Positions 5,335 through 11,694 of a stretch of DNA of 26,314 nucleotides are shown here, one piece after another. The stretch is taken from positions 1 to 26,314 of IMG/VR virus record IMGVR_UViG_3300042555_002327; one strand, given 5' to 3'. The position numbers and the translations under genes were made by a program. Each line of letters opens with the position of its first letter. The first letter of the stretch is position 1. This DNA comes from a virus. The notes below the pieces were generated by a model. That model made no database searches and was not told the DNA's origin. It was given only the letters and a program-made list of their open reading frames with translations.

Positions 5335-6144
5335 ATGTATTACAAATCATTTAAAAAGAACCCTGCTGCGTTCATTACGGTAGGGAAACAACGACTAAAA
5401 CAAAATGGAAGTGTCGTTTATCTAAAAGACGGGGATGAATTTGAAGTTGAAATCTTCAACCCTCAACAAAATTCAGTTTTAGCAAAACTTAAAATTAACG
5501 GAAACTACATCGGTGGTGGTGGAGTTGTATTAAAACCAGGTCAAAGGGTTTTCCTTGAAAGGTATTTGGATGAGGCGAGAAAGTTCAAGTTTGAAACCTA
5601 TGAGGTTAATGCCAAATCCAAAGAGGTGCAGGAAGCAATCAAAAACAACGGAGTTGTTGAGGTTGAGTTCTATGAGGAGAATCGTTACGGTGGAAGTATA
5701 ACTTTCACAAATGAACATGGTGATTATGGATATTATGGTATTCGTAACTATGGTAATAGTAGGGACATTACCACAGATTTCAAATTATATAATTATAACA
5801 CCACCACAAGTTCAGGTAATAATCTTTATACCACAAACGCATCTTATAACTTAAATAATAATGTTGATTATAATACTTCTCAAAATTTAGGGAAGTCATT
5901 ATTAACTAACAGGTTTAAAGAAACAGGTCGTGTTGAAAAAGGTGGAAGTTCAAATCAGGAATTTACATCAGTGAATATGGATTTTAATTCTTACCCATCA
6001 TCATACTCAACTTGGAGATTAATGCCAATGTCAGAAAAACCAGTTGATGCAAGTGAGGTGAATGTTCTTTACTGCACCAATTGTGGAAGTAAGAGGAAGA
6101 AAGATAACCATAAATTCTGTCCACACTGCGGAACAAAGTTCTAA
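5335..6144 (+). CDS. Beta-rich protein with C-terminal zinc ribbon
   Basis: 269 residues. The N-terminal 120 residues read as a beta-sandwich (VVYLKDGDEFEVEIFNP, VLAKLKINGNYI, GVVLKPGQRVFLERYLDEARKFKFETYEV), a composition common in virion decoration or fibre proteins. A low-complexity Asn/Tyr/Ser/Thr region follows (about 125-200). The last 30 residues form a zinc ribbon with two knuckles, CTNCG and CPHCG. I do not recognise the family. A long structured leader precedes it and a terminator follows, so it is probably a single-gene unit. A structural or assembly role is possible but not shown. Confidence 0.75.
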   Translation: MYYKSFKKNPAAFITVGKQRLKQNGSVVYLKDGDEFEVEIFNPQQNSVLAKLKINGNYIGGGGVVLKPGQRVFLERYLDEARKFKFETYEVNAKSKEVQEAIKNNGVVEVEFYEENRYGGSITFTNEHGDYGYYGIRNYGNSRDITTDFKLYNYNTTTSSGNNLYTTNASYNLNNNVDYNTSQNLGKSLLTNRFKETGRVEKGGSSNQEFTSVNMDFNSYPSSYSTWRLMPMSEKPVDASEVNVLYCTNCGSKRKKDNHKFCPHCGTKF

Positions 6145-6170
6145 AAATAAATAACAAGGTTTCACTTAAA

Positions 6171-6197
6171 GCCCCACCCATAAGGATGGGGTTTTTT
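6171..6197. terminator. Terminator between convergent genes
   Basis: CCCCACC and GGATGGGG pair with one bulged A, followed by T6 on the plus strand. The stem lies between the ends of the genes at 5335(+) and 6942(-). Confidence 0.7.
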
Positions 6198-6201
6198 ATT
6201 A

Positions 6202-6942
6202 CTATTGAGTTGATAATAGGTGTAGATGGTTAAAGGCGTCAATGAGCTCGTCACTTAAATTTGAGTAATCAATATCAAATGTCTTTGGCATCTTTGTGTA
6301 AACTGACTCAATATTGTATGGTTCAAAACCAATCTTATACCAACTTCTTTTTTGTCTCATCCATAGATAGAACAATGCGTAAGCGTTTGACTTTTGGGTG
6401 TATTCATCAACACTTACAACAAAGTCCAAACCATATTTTTTAATCTTCGCAACGGTTCGTTTTTCACAATCCACCTCAACTGCAATGCTTTGTTTGATTT
6501 CTTCATCAACGAGATTAAAATCAACATCATCTGAACCTTCAATCCATTTGAAAGTTTCCTCCAAACCTAATGATTCATTAAATAATGGGTCCCCTTCAAG
6601 AAATTGGTCCATATGGGACGCTTCGTGTAATAAGATGAGTAACCATTTATTTAGTTCTTTCCCTGTTGCACAAGCAAGAACTCGGTTACCTGAATCAAAA
6701 TACCCATTTGTTTGAGTATCCATACCTGGATATTGAACACCAGGGGTATTAGGAAGGAACAATTCAATATTATTCTCGGCACATTCCTTCTCCAATTCAG
6801 TTATGAAGAAATCAATCTTTGATTTTTGTTCATCAGTTAAATTGGGTTCGTTTATCTCAATTGATTCACTAATCATTTTTTTAATATTAACTCCCATAAT
6901 CTCTTGGATTCTACGAGTTTCAGTGATAATTTCTTTTTTCAT
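6202..6942 (-). CDS. HExxH metallopeptidase-like protein with N-terminal tag
   Basis: 246 residues from the chosen start at 6942; an upstream in-frame ATG (6981) would add 13 residues but lies beyond the ATATTTAT box. The first 30 residues (KEIITETRRIQEIMGV, then KKMISES) hold three I-x-E sites and resemble the tags of nearby genes. At about 145-155 LLILLHEASHMDQF gives an HExxH zinc motif; the likely third ligand is an acidic residue downstream (ESLGLEETF or EVDCE). The rest is acidic and helical. It is the only minus-strand gene in this tagged block. A zinc protease acting in the virion or after injection is plausible; substrate unknown. Confidence 0.65.
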   Translation of the reverse strand: MKKEIITETRRIQEIMGVNIKKMISESIEINEPNLTDEQKSKIDFFITELEKECAENNIELFLPNTPGVQYPGMDTQTNGYFDSGNRVLACATGKELNKWLLILLHEASHMDQFLEGDPLFNESLGLEETFKWIEGSDDVDFNLVDEEIKQSIAVEVDCEKRTVAKIKKYGLDFVVSVDEYTQKSNAYALFYLWMRQKRSWYKIGFEPYNIESVYTKMPKTFDIDYSNLSDELIDAFNHLHLLSTQ

Positions 6943-6949
6943 CTTATCA

Positions 6950-6957
6950 ATAAATAT
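6950..6957 (-). promoter_or_regulatory. ATATTTAT motif before the HExxH gene
   Basis: Read on the minus strand, the box ends 7 nt before the start at 6942 and supports that start over the one at 6981. Confidence 0.5.
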
Positions 6958-7026
6958 TTTATTTAAACGAATATACATCAAATACCTGAAACCACAAAAT
7001 CAAATTGAAAAAAGACAAAAACTGAA

Positions 7027-7034
7027 ATATTTAT
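7027..7034 (+). promoter_or_regulatory. ATATTTAT motif before the gene at 7040
   Basis: The gap to the start codon is 5 nt. It is divergent from the box at 6950-6957, so the 97-nt region between the two starts would drive both genes. Confidence 0.5.
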
Positions 7035-7039
7035 TCAGT

Positions 7040-7999
7040 ATGAGAGGTTTAATCCAACAAATTTTAAGAGAGGAAGCTGAGGTTAAAGAGATGGGTATTG
7101 ACATTGGGAAGATAAAAGCATCCCAACCAAAGAACTATCTTGTTAAATCTTTAAAGAAAAAAGAGAAAGCTTCAAAACTTAAAGAAGAGTCCAAAAAGGA
7201 TGTTCAGAAGATTAACAAGTTATATGCTCAAATTGTTGATGGATTAACAAATCTTAAATGGGAGGATATTGAGTTACAAGAATGGCAAAATTTCTTTTAT
7301 GTGGTATTTCCAAAGAAACTTGAGAAAAAAATGGAAGAATTGAGGAATTTGTATGGTAACTTATTGGAGTCCCAATATTTCGTTGGATTAAAAGAGGAGA
7401 CAAAGGTTGCTCAACTTTATGAAGATTTCACAAAATTTGTTGAACCAATTTATATCTACCTATACCTTGATTATCCAAGAAATAGAACTCACTTCCCAAA
7501 AGGATTACCAAAGTCATTCTTGGGATATAATATAGGAGTTAAGATTTATAGAAAACTTTTGAATACGGTTAAGTTTATTCAGTCAGAAGAAAATGCTACC
7601 AGCGATGTTCAAGAGGTATATAGAAAGTTAATGAAGATGCCCGATGTTAATACCATTGTTTATAAAGACCAAACGGTATTGATTGAGGACGGAATACCAA
7701 AGAATCAGGTTATTGAAATTGTATCTGATAGCATTTATGAAAGATACTTAAATAAACCAAGTATGAAAAAGTTGGTATTAAATAGAAGTATCATTGTCAA
7801 TACAAAATTATTAAGAATTGTTGGCGAAACCAGATTACTTAATATGATGTATGAATATTATTATTCGGCAAAAGAAGGGAAAAAAGTCCCATTTGAAACA
7901 TTGGGATATGAAAATGCAATTAGACCCAAAAAAGAAGAGCCTGAAAATGATGATGACGATGATTACGAAAGTGAACTTTTTAATAAACGATTTGGATAA
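7040..7999 (+). CDS. Tagged helical protein of unknown function
   Basis: 319 residues. The start at 7040 directly follows an ATATTTAT box; an in-frame ATG far upstream would run through the divergent gene and is rejected. The N-terminus RGLIQQILREEAEV carries an L-R-E site like the other tags. A lysine-rich coiled-coil-like segment follows (about 25-60, KSLKKKEKASKLKEESKKD), then a mixed helical body with many aromatic residues (YIYLYLDYPRNRTHFPKGLPKSF) and an acidic tail (ENDDDDDYESE). No family recognised. It is followed after 6 nt by the tagged gene at 8006, so the two are probably co-transcribed. Confidence 0.7.
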   Translation: MRGLIQQILREEAEVKEMGIDIGKIKASQPKNYLVKSLKKKEKASKLKEESKKDVQKINKLYAQIVDGLTNLKWEDIELQEWQNFFYVVFPKKLEKKMEELRNLYGNLLESQYFVGLKEETKVAQLYEDFTKFVEPIYIYLYLDYPRNRTHFPKGLPKSFLGYNIGVKIYRKLLNTVKFIQSEENATSDVQEVYRKLMKMPDVNTIVYKDQTVLIEDGIPKNQVIEIVSDSIYERYLNKPSMKKLVLNRSIIVNTKLLRIVGETRLLNMMYEYYYSAKEGKKVPFETLGYENAIRPKKEEPENDDDDDYESELFNKRFG

Positions 8000-8005
8000 T
8001 AGAAT

Positions 8006-8377
8006 ATGTCAAAAATAATTAAATTAACAGAATCAGACTTGGTTAAGATTGTTAAACGAGTTATTGAGGAACAAACAGATAGAGGACCTGTAATTCCAAA
8101 AAACTCCATATTGAAAGTTGATGAAGATGTTATTAATCACTTTAGAAAATTCAAAGTTGATTTTAAAAAAGAAGAAACTCCTGAAGATTTCTTGGGAAAG
8201 TTAAACAAAAGTAATGTTGGAATTAATGCATTTCATATAAGCGCAGAAGGATGGAAATTCCCAATTCAACCTGTGTTTGTTAATATCCCACTTGAAAATA
8301 GTAATGTTAGGTTGAGTTTTGAACCGTTCAATAAAGAACGAGGGATTTATATGTTCAGGGTTACCAAGTCTTTTTAA
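8006..8377 (+). CDS. Small tagged protein (KLTESDL type)
   Basis: 123 residues. Its first 25 residues (KIIKLTESDLVKIVKRVI then EEQ) are almost identical to the start of the 368-residue protein at 3732, although the rest is unrelated, which is the clearest sign that the N-terminus is an exchangeable module. It contains an I-E-E site. The body is probably a small beta-rich domain (FHISAEGWKFPIQPVFVNIPLENSNVRLSFEPFN). Function unknown. Its stop is one base from the start of the next gene, so translation is likely coupled. Confidence 0.75.
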   Translation: MSKIIKLTESDLVKIVKRVIEEQTDRGPVIPKNSILKVDEDVINHFRKFKVDFKKEETPEDFLGKLNKSNVGINAFHISAEGWKFPIQPVFVNIPLENSNVRLSFEPFNKERGIYMFRVTKSF

Positions 8378-8378
8378 T

Positions 8379-8714
8379 ATGAAATATCTAATCACAGAAT
8401 CTCAAGCGAAAATGGCAGCAACATTTCGCAAACTTGACATGAAGAAATTCATTCAGATTGAAAGGGATAACAAAATTTATTTTGTCAAATCAGAGAATGA
8501 TAAGTATGCTCAAATTAGATATAACAAAGATGATGGATGGTGTCTTATTAATTTTAATTTAATTAACGAAATTTCTTCTTGGTTTTCTTTAGAAGAATCT
8601 GATTCTAAAGAATTTATCGGAAGGTGGGTTGAGTATACCCTCCAAACGAAGGTCACAACCACCGCAAAGTTCGCAAAGATGTGGATGGCATCTGTTGAGA
8701 GTCCCTTCAAATAA
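8379..8714 (+). CDS. YLITESQ-family small protein, copy 2
   Basis: 111 residues. The start at 8379 is chosen over an in-frame ATG at 8319 because it begins the conserved MKYLITESQ, lies one base after the previous stop, and avoids a 60-nt overlap. The first ~30 codons are nearly identical in DNA to copy 3 at 8729, indicating a recent tandem duplication; later parts diverge (FSLEESDSKEFIGRWVEYTL). The C-terminal tail after the WVEYTL repeat differs in each copy. Confidence 0.75.
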   Translation: MKYLITESQAKMAATFRKLDMKKFIQIERDNKIYFVKSENDKYAQIRYNKDDGWCLINFNLINEISSWFSLEESDSKEFIGRWVEYTLQTKVTTTAKFAKMWMASVESPFK

Positions 8715-8715
8715 C

Positions 8716-8723
8716 ATATTTAT
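8716..8723 (+). promoter_or_regulatory. ATATTTAT motif before the gene at 8729
   Basis: The gap to the start codon is 5 nt. Copy 2 at 8379, which follows its neighbour by one base, has no such box. Confidence 0.5.
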
Positions 8724-8728
8724 ATTAT

Positions 8729-9106
8729 ATGAAATATCTAATCACAGAATCTCAAGCGAAAATGGTGGCAACATTTCGCAAACTTGACATGAAGAAATTC
8801 ATTCAGATTGATAAAGGTGACAAAATATATTTTGTTAAGTCAGAAGATGATGAATATGCTAAAATAAGATATGATAAATCAGATGGTCGGTGTTATATTA
8901 ATTATGGTTTGATTAAAGAAATTTCTTTATTCTTTTCTTTACAAGAGTCTGATTCTAAAGAAGTTATTGGTGAGTGGGTTGAGAATGGCATCAACGATAG
9001 AAACCGACGGACCAATGGAGTTGAGAATACCCTCCAAATGAGGGTCACAAAGACCGAGAAAATTCCACTTTCATTGAAAGTTGTGTTGAGAATACCCTTC
9101 AATTAA
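8729..9106 (+). CDS. YLITESQ-family small protein, copy 3 with expanded tail
   Basis: 125 residues. The first 85 resemble copies 1 and 2 (MKYLITESQ, FIQIDKGDKIYFVKS, SLFFSLQESDSKEVIGEWVEN). Its C-terminus is longer: the WVEN element is followed by an insertion (GINDRNRRTNG), a second VENTLQ, and a third repeat copy read in another frame at the stop (VLRIPFN). The gene has therefore grown by repeated duplication of the GTTGAGAATACCC element. Function unknown. Confidence 0.7.
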   Translation: MKYLITESQAKMVATFRKLDMKKFIQIDKGDKIYFVKSEDDEYAKIRYDKSDGRCYINYGLIKEISLFFSLQESDSKEVIGEWVENGINDRNRRTNGVENTLQMRVTKTEKIPLSLKVVLRIPFN

Positions 9107-9113
9107 AAATCAA

Positions 9114-9144
9114 TTGACATTATAGAGTTAATAACCTATACTTG
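9114..9144 (+). promoter_or_regulatory. Promoter of the DoxX-like gene (leaderless)
   Basis: TTG (9114-9116), 20 nt, TATACTTG (9137-9144). Only 4 nt separate the box from the ATG at 9149, so transcription should begin at or next to the start codon. Confidence 0.6.
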
Positions 9145-9148
9145 TCAT

Positions 9149-9502
9149 ATGAAAAATTATTTAACACTTAAAAATTTAGGTTGGTTACTTACAGTAATTG
9201 TAACCTTTATGCTCGGAATTGGCGGATTGTCAAAGATTATGGGAAGTGAGGCCATGACCACTAACTTTACTGCAATGAACATGTTACCTTACATGGCTCT
9301 TGTTGGAGTAATGGAAGTCGCCGGTGTAATCGCACTTTGTATTCCAAGAACATCTGTTTATGGGGCATTGGTCCTTTCATCAGTTATGTCAGGAGCAGTT
9401 GCGGTTCATATCGCAATGTTTGGCGGAGCGGGTATCTTAGTACCAATCTTCCTTGGAGCAGCTGCTTGGACAGCACACTGTTTGAGAACTTATTCTAAAT
9501 AA
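9149..9502 (+). CDS. DoxX-like four-helix membrane protein
   Basis: 117 residues with four predicted membrane helices (about 10-30, 45-65, 68-88 and 92-112). The pattern, a first helix ending GIGGLSKIMG, a following MTTNFTAMNMLPY segment, then EVAGVIALCIP and a glycine/alanine-rich last helix, matches the DoxX-like family of bacterial inner-membrane proteins, whose members are poorly characterised and sometimes linked to redox or quinone chemistry. It has its own promoter and terminator. In a phage it would be an auxiliary gene affecting the host membrane, perhaps acquired from a host. Confidence 0.75.
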   Translation: MKNYLTLKNLGWLLTVIVTFMLGIGGLSKIMGSEAMTTNFTAMNMLPYMALVGVMEVAGVIALCIPRTSVYGALVLSSVMSGAVAVHIAMFGGAGILVPIFLGAAAWTAHCLRTYSK

Positions 9503-9513
9503 GGGATTACCTT

Positions 9514-9543
9514 AAAATCCCTTCAAGACGAAGGGATTTTTTA
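9514..9543 (+). terminator. Terminator after the DoxX-like gene
   Basis: AAAATCCCTTC pairs with GAAGGGATTTT across AAGAC and runs into T-rich sequence. Confidence 0.88.
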
Positions 9544-9559
9544 TTTTAACAAAGAAAAA

Positions 9560-9591
9560 TTTGATTTACAAAAATATATGTTATATATTTG
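9560..9591 (+). promoter_or_regulatory. Promoter of the second tRNA cluster
   Basis: TTTG (9560-9563), 20 nt, TATATTTG (9584-9591), 17 nt before the first tRNA of the cluster. Confidence 0.65.
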
Positions 9592-9608
9592 TAAAGGATT
9601 TGAGGGAA

Positions 9609-9683
9609 GCGCCTGTAGCTCAGCTGGTTAGTAGCAACTGACTCATAATCAGTAGGTCCTTGGTTCGAACCCAAGCAGGCGCA
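9609..9683 (+). tRNA. tRNA with CAT anticodon (Met or Ile2)
   Basis: Acceptor GCGCCTG/CAGGCGC, D-loop with CTGGTTAG, anticodon stem ACTGA/TCAGT with loop CTCATAA, T-arm CTTGG-TTCGAAC-CCAAG, discriminator A, no CCA. A tRNA-Met(CAT) already exists at 971, so this may be the lysidine-modified tRNA-Ile that reads AUA; the sequence alone cannot settle it. Confidence 0.85.
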
Positions 9684-9703
9684 CAAAACGTTCTTTATTT
9701 AAT

Positions 9704-9989
9704 GGTCGGATGATGAAATAGGTAGACATGCAAGACTTTAACTATTTGAGTGCTAGAGGGGAAACTCTCTAAGTAGAACTCCGTAAATTCGGTGAACCCT
9801 TTAATCTGGGAACCCCGAGCCAAGCCCGAAAGGGAAGGTGTAGAGACTAGACACGGAGAACCTAAATCAGAAATGATATGGTTAAGGTATAGTCCAGACT
9901 ACAAACCGAAAGGGTAGCGAAAGCTATAGTAGTAAGAAAATCTTGTGGACATTGTGTCCGTGCGGGTTCGATTCCCGCTCCGACTACCA
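9704..9989 (+). tRNA. tRNA-Leu (TAA) interrupted by a group I intron
   Basis: Exon 1 (9704-9738) has the acceptor 5' strand GGTCGGA, a D-arm ATG/CAT and the anticodon 5' stem CAAGA. Exon 2 (9937-9989) has TCTTG, a long variable arm (TGGACATTGTGTCCG), T-arm GCGGG-TTCGATT-CCCGC, TCCGACT, A and an encoded CCA. Joining the exons gives loop CTTAAAA with anticodon TAA. Without splicing no cloverleaf forms, so expression should depend on intron removal. Confidence 0.9.
9739..9936 (+). other. Group I intron in tRNA-Leu(UAA), 198 nt, no ORF
   Basis: Inserted after U34 of the anticodon. The 5' site pairs as P1: exon ACTT with intron GAGT, giving the required U-G at the splice site. Core elements are visible: Q-like AATCTGGGAACCCCGAG (9803-9819), P3 CTCCGT/ACGGAG, R-like GTAGAGACTAGACACGG (9840-9856), P8 ATCA-GAAA-TGAT, and S AAGGTATAGTCC (9884-9895) pairing with R to form P7. 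The intron ends in G (9936). The site and core match the tRNA-Leu(UAA) intron known from cyanobacteria and plastids (IC3-like). Confidence 0.9.
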
Positions 9990-9993
9990 ATCT

Positions 9994-10067
9994 GCCCTCG
10001 TAGCTCAGTTGAATAGAGCACAAAACTTCTAATTTTGGGGTCACAGGTTTGAATCCTGTCGGGGGTA
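9994..10067 (+). tRNA. tRNA-Arg (TCT)
   Basis: Acceptor GCCCTCG/CGGGGGT (two G-U pairs), D-arm GCTC/GAGC, anticodon stem CAAAA/TTTTG with loop CTTCTAA (anticodon TCT, reading AGA/AGG), T-arm ACAGG-TTTGAAT-CCTGT, discriminator A, no CCA. It starts 4 nt after tRNA-Leu. AGA codons are frequent in the genes here. Confidence 0.88.
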
Positions 10068-10072
10068 CTAAC

Positions 10073-10099
10073 AAAAGGTGGAAGTTTTCCACCTTTTTT
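10073..10099 (+). terminator. Terminator of the tRNA cluster
   Basis: AAAAGGTGGAA pairs with TTCCACCTTTT followed by further T residues. The T-rich tail also supplies the -33 box of the next promoter. Confidence 0.9.
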
Positions 10100-10127
10100 G
10101 TTTTATTGAAATTTTTGATTATCTTTG
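10097..10127 (+). promoter_or_regulatory. Promoter of the gene at 10132 (leaderless)
   Basis: TTTG (10097-10100), 19 nt, TATCTTTG (10120-10127), then 4 nt to the ATG. Confidence 0.6.
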
Positions 10128-10131
10128 TCCC

Positions 10132-10326
10132 ATGCTAACATATCTACATTATTGTTTAATCGTTACCTGTTTATCAAGGTTTAACGAAGGAAGAAAGGGG
10201 AAGGGTGCTAAAACTATTGGTGAAGAAATTGAGGAACTACTCAACACTTTTATAGGTGCAGCGTTTGTTCTGGGGATTGTGTTTATAATCTTTTTCATAC
10301 TCAAAACGATTTTATTTGGTTTTTAG
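10132..10326 (+). CDS. Small single-pass membrane protein
   Basis: 64 residues. The start at 10132 is chosen because it follows the promoter; an earlier in-frame ATG lies inside the preceding terminator. It has a short basic/polar stretch (RFNEGRKGKGAKTIGEEIEELL) and a C-terminal membrane helix (FIGAAFVLGIVFIIFFILKTILF). No family recognised. First gene of a series of small proteins lying just after a tRNA cluster. Confidence 0.55.
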   Translation: MLTYLHYCLIVTCLSRFNEGRKGKGAKTIGEEIEELLNTFIGAAFVLGIVFIIFFILKTILFGF

Positions 10327-10346
10327 TGTGATTTGAATTATCTTTG
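10315..10346 (+). promoter_or_regulatory. Promoter of the operon starting at 10362
   Basis: TTTG (10315-10318), within the end of the preceding gene, 20 nt, TATCTTTG (10339-10346), 15 nt before the ATG. Confidence 0.6.
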
Positions 10347-10361
10347 TAAAAAATATAACCT

Positions 10362-10577
10362 ATGAAAAAATTTATTAGTTGGGTTTGGTTGGTGGCCTAC
10401 ATTTTATTACCAATCTATTTCATCATAACATTACTTGTATCTTTGTTTACAGGACACAAGATGAGTGAGATTATCAGTTATGAGTGGTGGACGTTTTTTT
10501 TCTTATTTGAAATTTGGACACACACCATTGTTAGAGAAAGATTGAATGATGCATATAACGGAATAAAAGGAGAATAA
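10362..10577 (+). CDS. Small two-helix membrane protein
   Basis: 71 residues with two membrane helices (about 4-26, WVWLVAYILLPIYFIITLLV, and about 40-55, WWTFFFLFEIW) joined by a short polar loop, and a charged C-terminus (RERLNDAYNGIKGE). Not recognised. It ends one base before the start of the cREC-like gene, so the two are likely translated together. Confidence 0.6.
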   Translation: MKKFISWVWLVAYILLPIYFIITLLVSLFTGHKMSEIISYEWWTFFFLFEIWTHTIVRERLNDAYNGIKGE

Positions 10578-10578
10578 T

Positions 10579-11028
10579 ATGAAAATATATTTAGATGATG
10601 TGAGAACACCAAGAGACAAAGATTGGATGGTTGTCAGAAACTATGGGGAGTTTGTTGATTTGGTTCAGAAAGTTGGTATTAAGAACATTGGGACCATATC
10701 TTTGGACCACGACTTGGGTGATAGTGCAATGAATGAGTATCACACCAACGTATCACCTAACTTCAAATTGGATTATAACAACATTAATGAGAAGACTGGA
10801 TATGATGCGGCTAAGTTCTTGGTTGATGAGTTCTATTCTCAATATCCTGAAAGGTTGGAGATGAATTACTTTGACAAGAAGAAAGAACCAATCATGTTCC
10901 CAATCGTTTTGACTCATTCTGCTAATCCAATTGGTTCTGCAAACATTATGGGTTATATCAATAACTTCTTGATGAACGAAGCTAAACCACAAACTTGTGT
11001 AAGAACTCAAATACCTCACACAGTATGA
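10579..11028 (+). CDS. Cyclic-phosphate-processing receiver (cREC)-like protein
   Basis: 149 residues. The opening KIYLDDVRTP with D6-D7, the SLDHDLG motif at 41-47 and a following TGYDAAKFLVDE helix match the cREC receiver-like domain, which comparative genomics has linked to processing of cyclic phosphate ends in RNA or nucleotides. The C-terminal part (PIVLTHSANPIGSANIMGYINNF) completes the receiver fold with the usual H-S-A-N-P pattern. It overlaps the next gene by four bases (ATGA). Its position after a tRNA cluster and before a phosphoesterase invites a role in RNA repair, but that is inference. Confidence 0.75.
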   Translation: MKIYLDDVRTPRDKDWMVVRNYGEFVDLVQKVGIKNIGTISLDHDLGDSAMNEYHTNVSPNFKLDYNNINEKTGYDAAKFLVDEFYSQYPERLEMNYFDKKKEPIMFPIVLTHSANPIGSANIMGYINNFLMNEAKPQTCVRTQIPHTV

Positions 11029-11237
11029 TTAGTAGAATATCAATTGATGTTGAATTAACAATTGACCAACGTATTGAGATTATTGAAAAGGTTGACCAAC
11101 ATTTTGATATTCTTGATTTTGGAATCAACAGTAATTTTAATAGAGACACACAGGATGAAGAGTTACATAAACAAATTGACTTGATGTATCCTGGTGTCCC
11201 AAGAAAAGTAACAGCGTATTATACAATAAATAATTAA
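11025..11237 (+). CDS. Small acidic protein of unknown function
   Basis: 70 residues from ATG 11025, which overlaps the stop of the cREC gene (ATGA) and is preferred over an in-frame ATG 30 nt upstream. Sequence MISRISIDVELTIDQRIEI suggests a beta strand then a helix; no motif recognised. It lies between the cREC gene and another small acidic protein in the same operon. Confidence 0.6.
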   Translation: MISRISIDVELTIDQRIEIIEKVDQHFDILDFGINSNFNRDTQDEELHKQIDLMYPGVPRKVTAYYTINN

Positions 11238-11241
11238 AACT

Positions 11242-11520
11242 ATGCCAAATTTCACAGCTTACAATGTTGATGTTGATTTAGATATTGATGTTGACGATTT
11301 TTTATCAGAATGTTCAAATAGAGAAATCAAAGAAATAATTAATGCTTTGATTGAAGATGGACATTTAGCCAAACACCCACTCCTTCCTGGTTATGATGAT
11401 AAGATAGGTAAAATGGAGGAGGAATTTGTTGGTAAACTGTATACCATATCTTCAAAGTATTATTCAATGACCGAAGAGGAACTTGAGATGATTGATAAAC
11501 TTTATAACAAATACCGATAA
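11242..11520 (+). CDS. Small acidic protein of unknown function
   Basis: 92 residues with an aspartate-rich start (VDVDLDIDVDDFLSEC), then helical segments (REIKEIINALIEDGHL, EEELEMIDKLYNKY). The same type of protein is common in large phages, but no function is known to me. It follows the previous gene by 4 nt and precedes a 56-residue membrane protein by 3 nt. Confidence 0.65.
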   Translation: MPNFTAYNVDVDLDIDVDDFLSECSNREIKEIINALIEDGHLAKHPLLPGYDDKIGKMEEEFVGKLYTISSKYYSMTEEELEMIDKLYNKYR

Positions 11521-11523
11521 GAT

Positions 11524-11694
11524 ATGTTCTTCTTCATTAAAGTATTTTTCTTCATTTGTTTTGTGATTGTTTTTTTCTCAATTATTTTATTAATTATCGG
11601 AGAATATTTGGCAGGTAAGTTTAAAAGTAGTAAATTTGCTAAATGGTGGAACGACAATGTTATCACCGAAATGCCGGACGATTATGAAGATTAA
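11524..11694 (+). CDS. Small membrane protein
   Basis: 56 residues: a long N-terminal membrane helix (FFFIKVFFFICFVIVFFSII and on to about residue 28) and a charged tail (KFKSSKFAKWWNDNVITEMPDDYED). Start 3 nt after the previous stop; its last 11 nt overlap the phosphoesterase start, a sign of coupled translation. Function unknown. Confidence 0.6.
   Translation: MFFFIKVFFFICFVIVFFSIILLIIGEYLAGKFKSSKFAKWWNDNVITEMPDDYED

Larger units (their letters stand above)
8379..8840 (+). repeat. Tandem duplication of the YLITESQ gene start
   Basis: About 90 nt at 8379 and at 8729 are nearly identical (differences such as GCA versus GTG at the residues after KM), whereas the more distant copy at 4860 matches only at the motif level. 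Confidence 0.8.

Noticed and set aside
6803-7039. N-terminal extension of the gene at 7040 from an ATG at 6803
   Set aside because: It would run antisense through the HExxH gene and its promoter motif; the start at 7040 has a proper upstream box.
9862-10092. A 76-residue minus-strand frame over the tRNA-Leu and tRNA-Arg genes
   Set aside because: Antisense to tRNA exons; the GFKPVTPKLE-type pattern is the usual artefact of translating tRNAs backwards.
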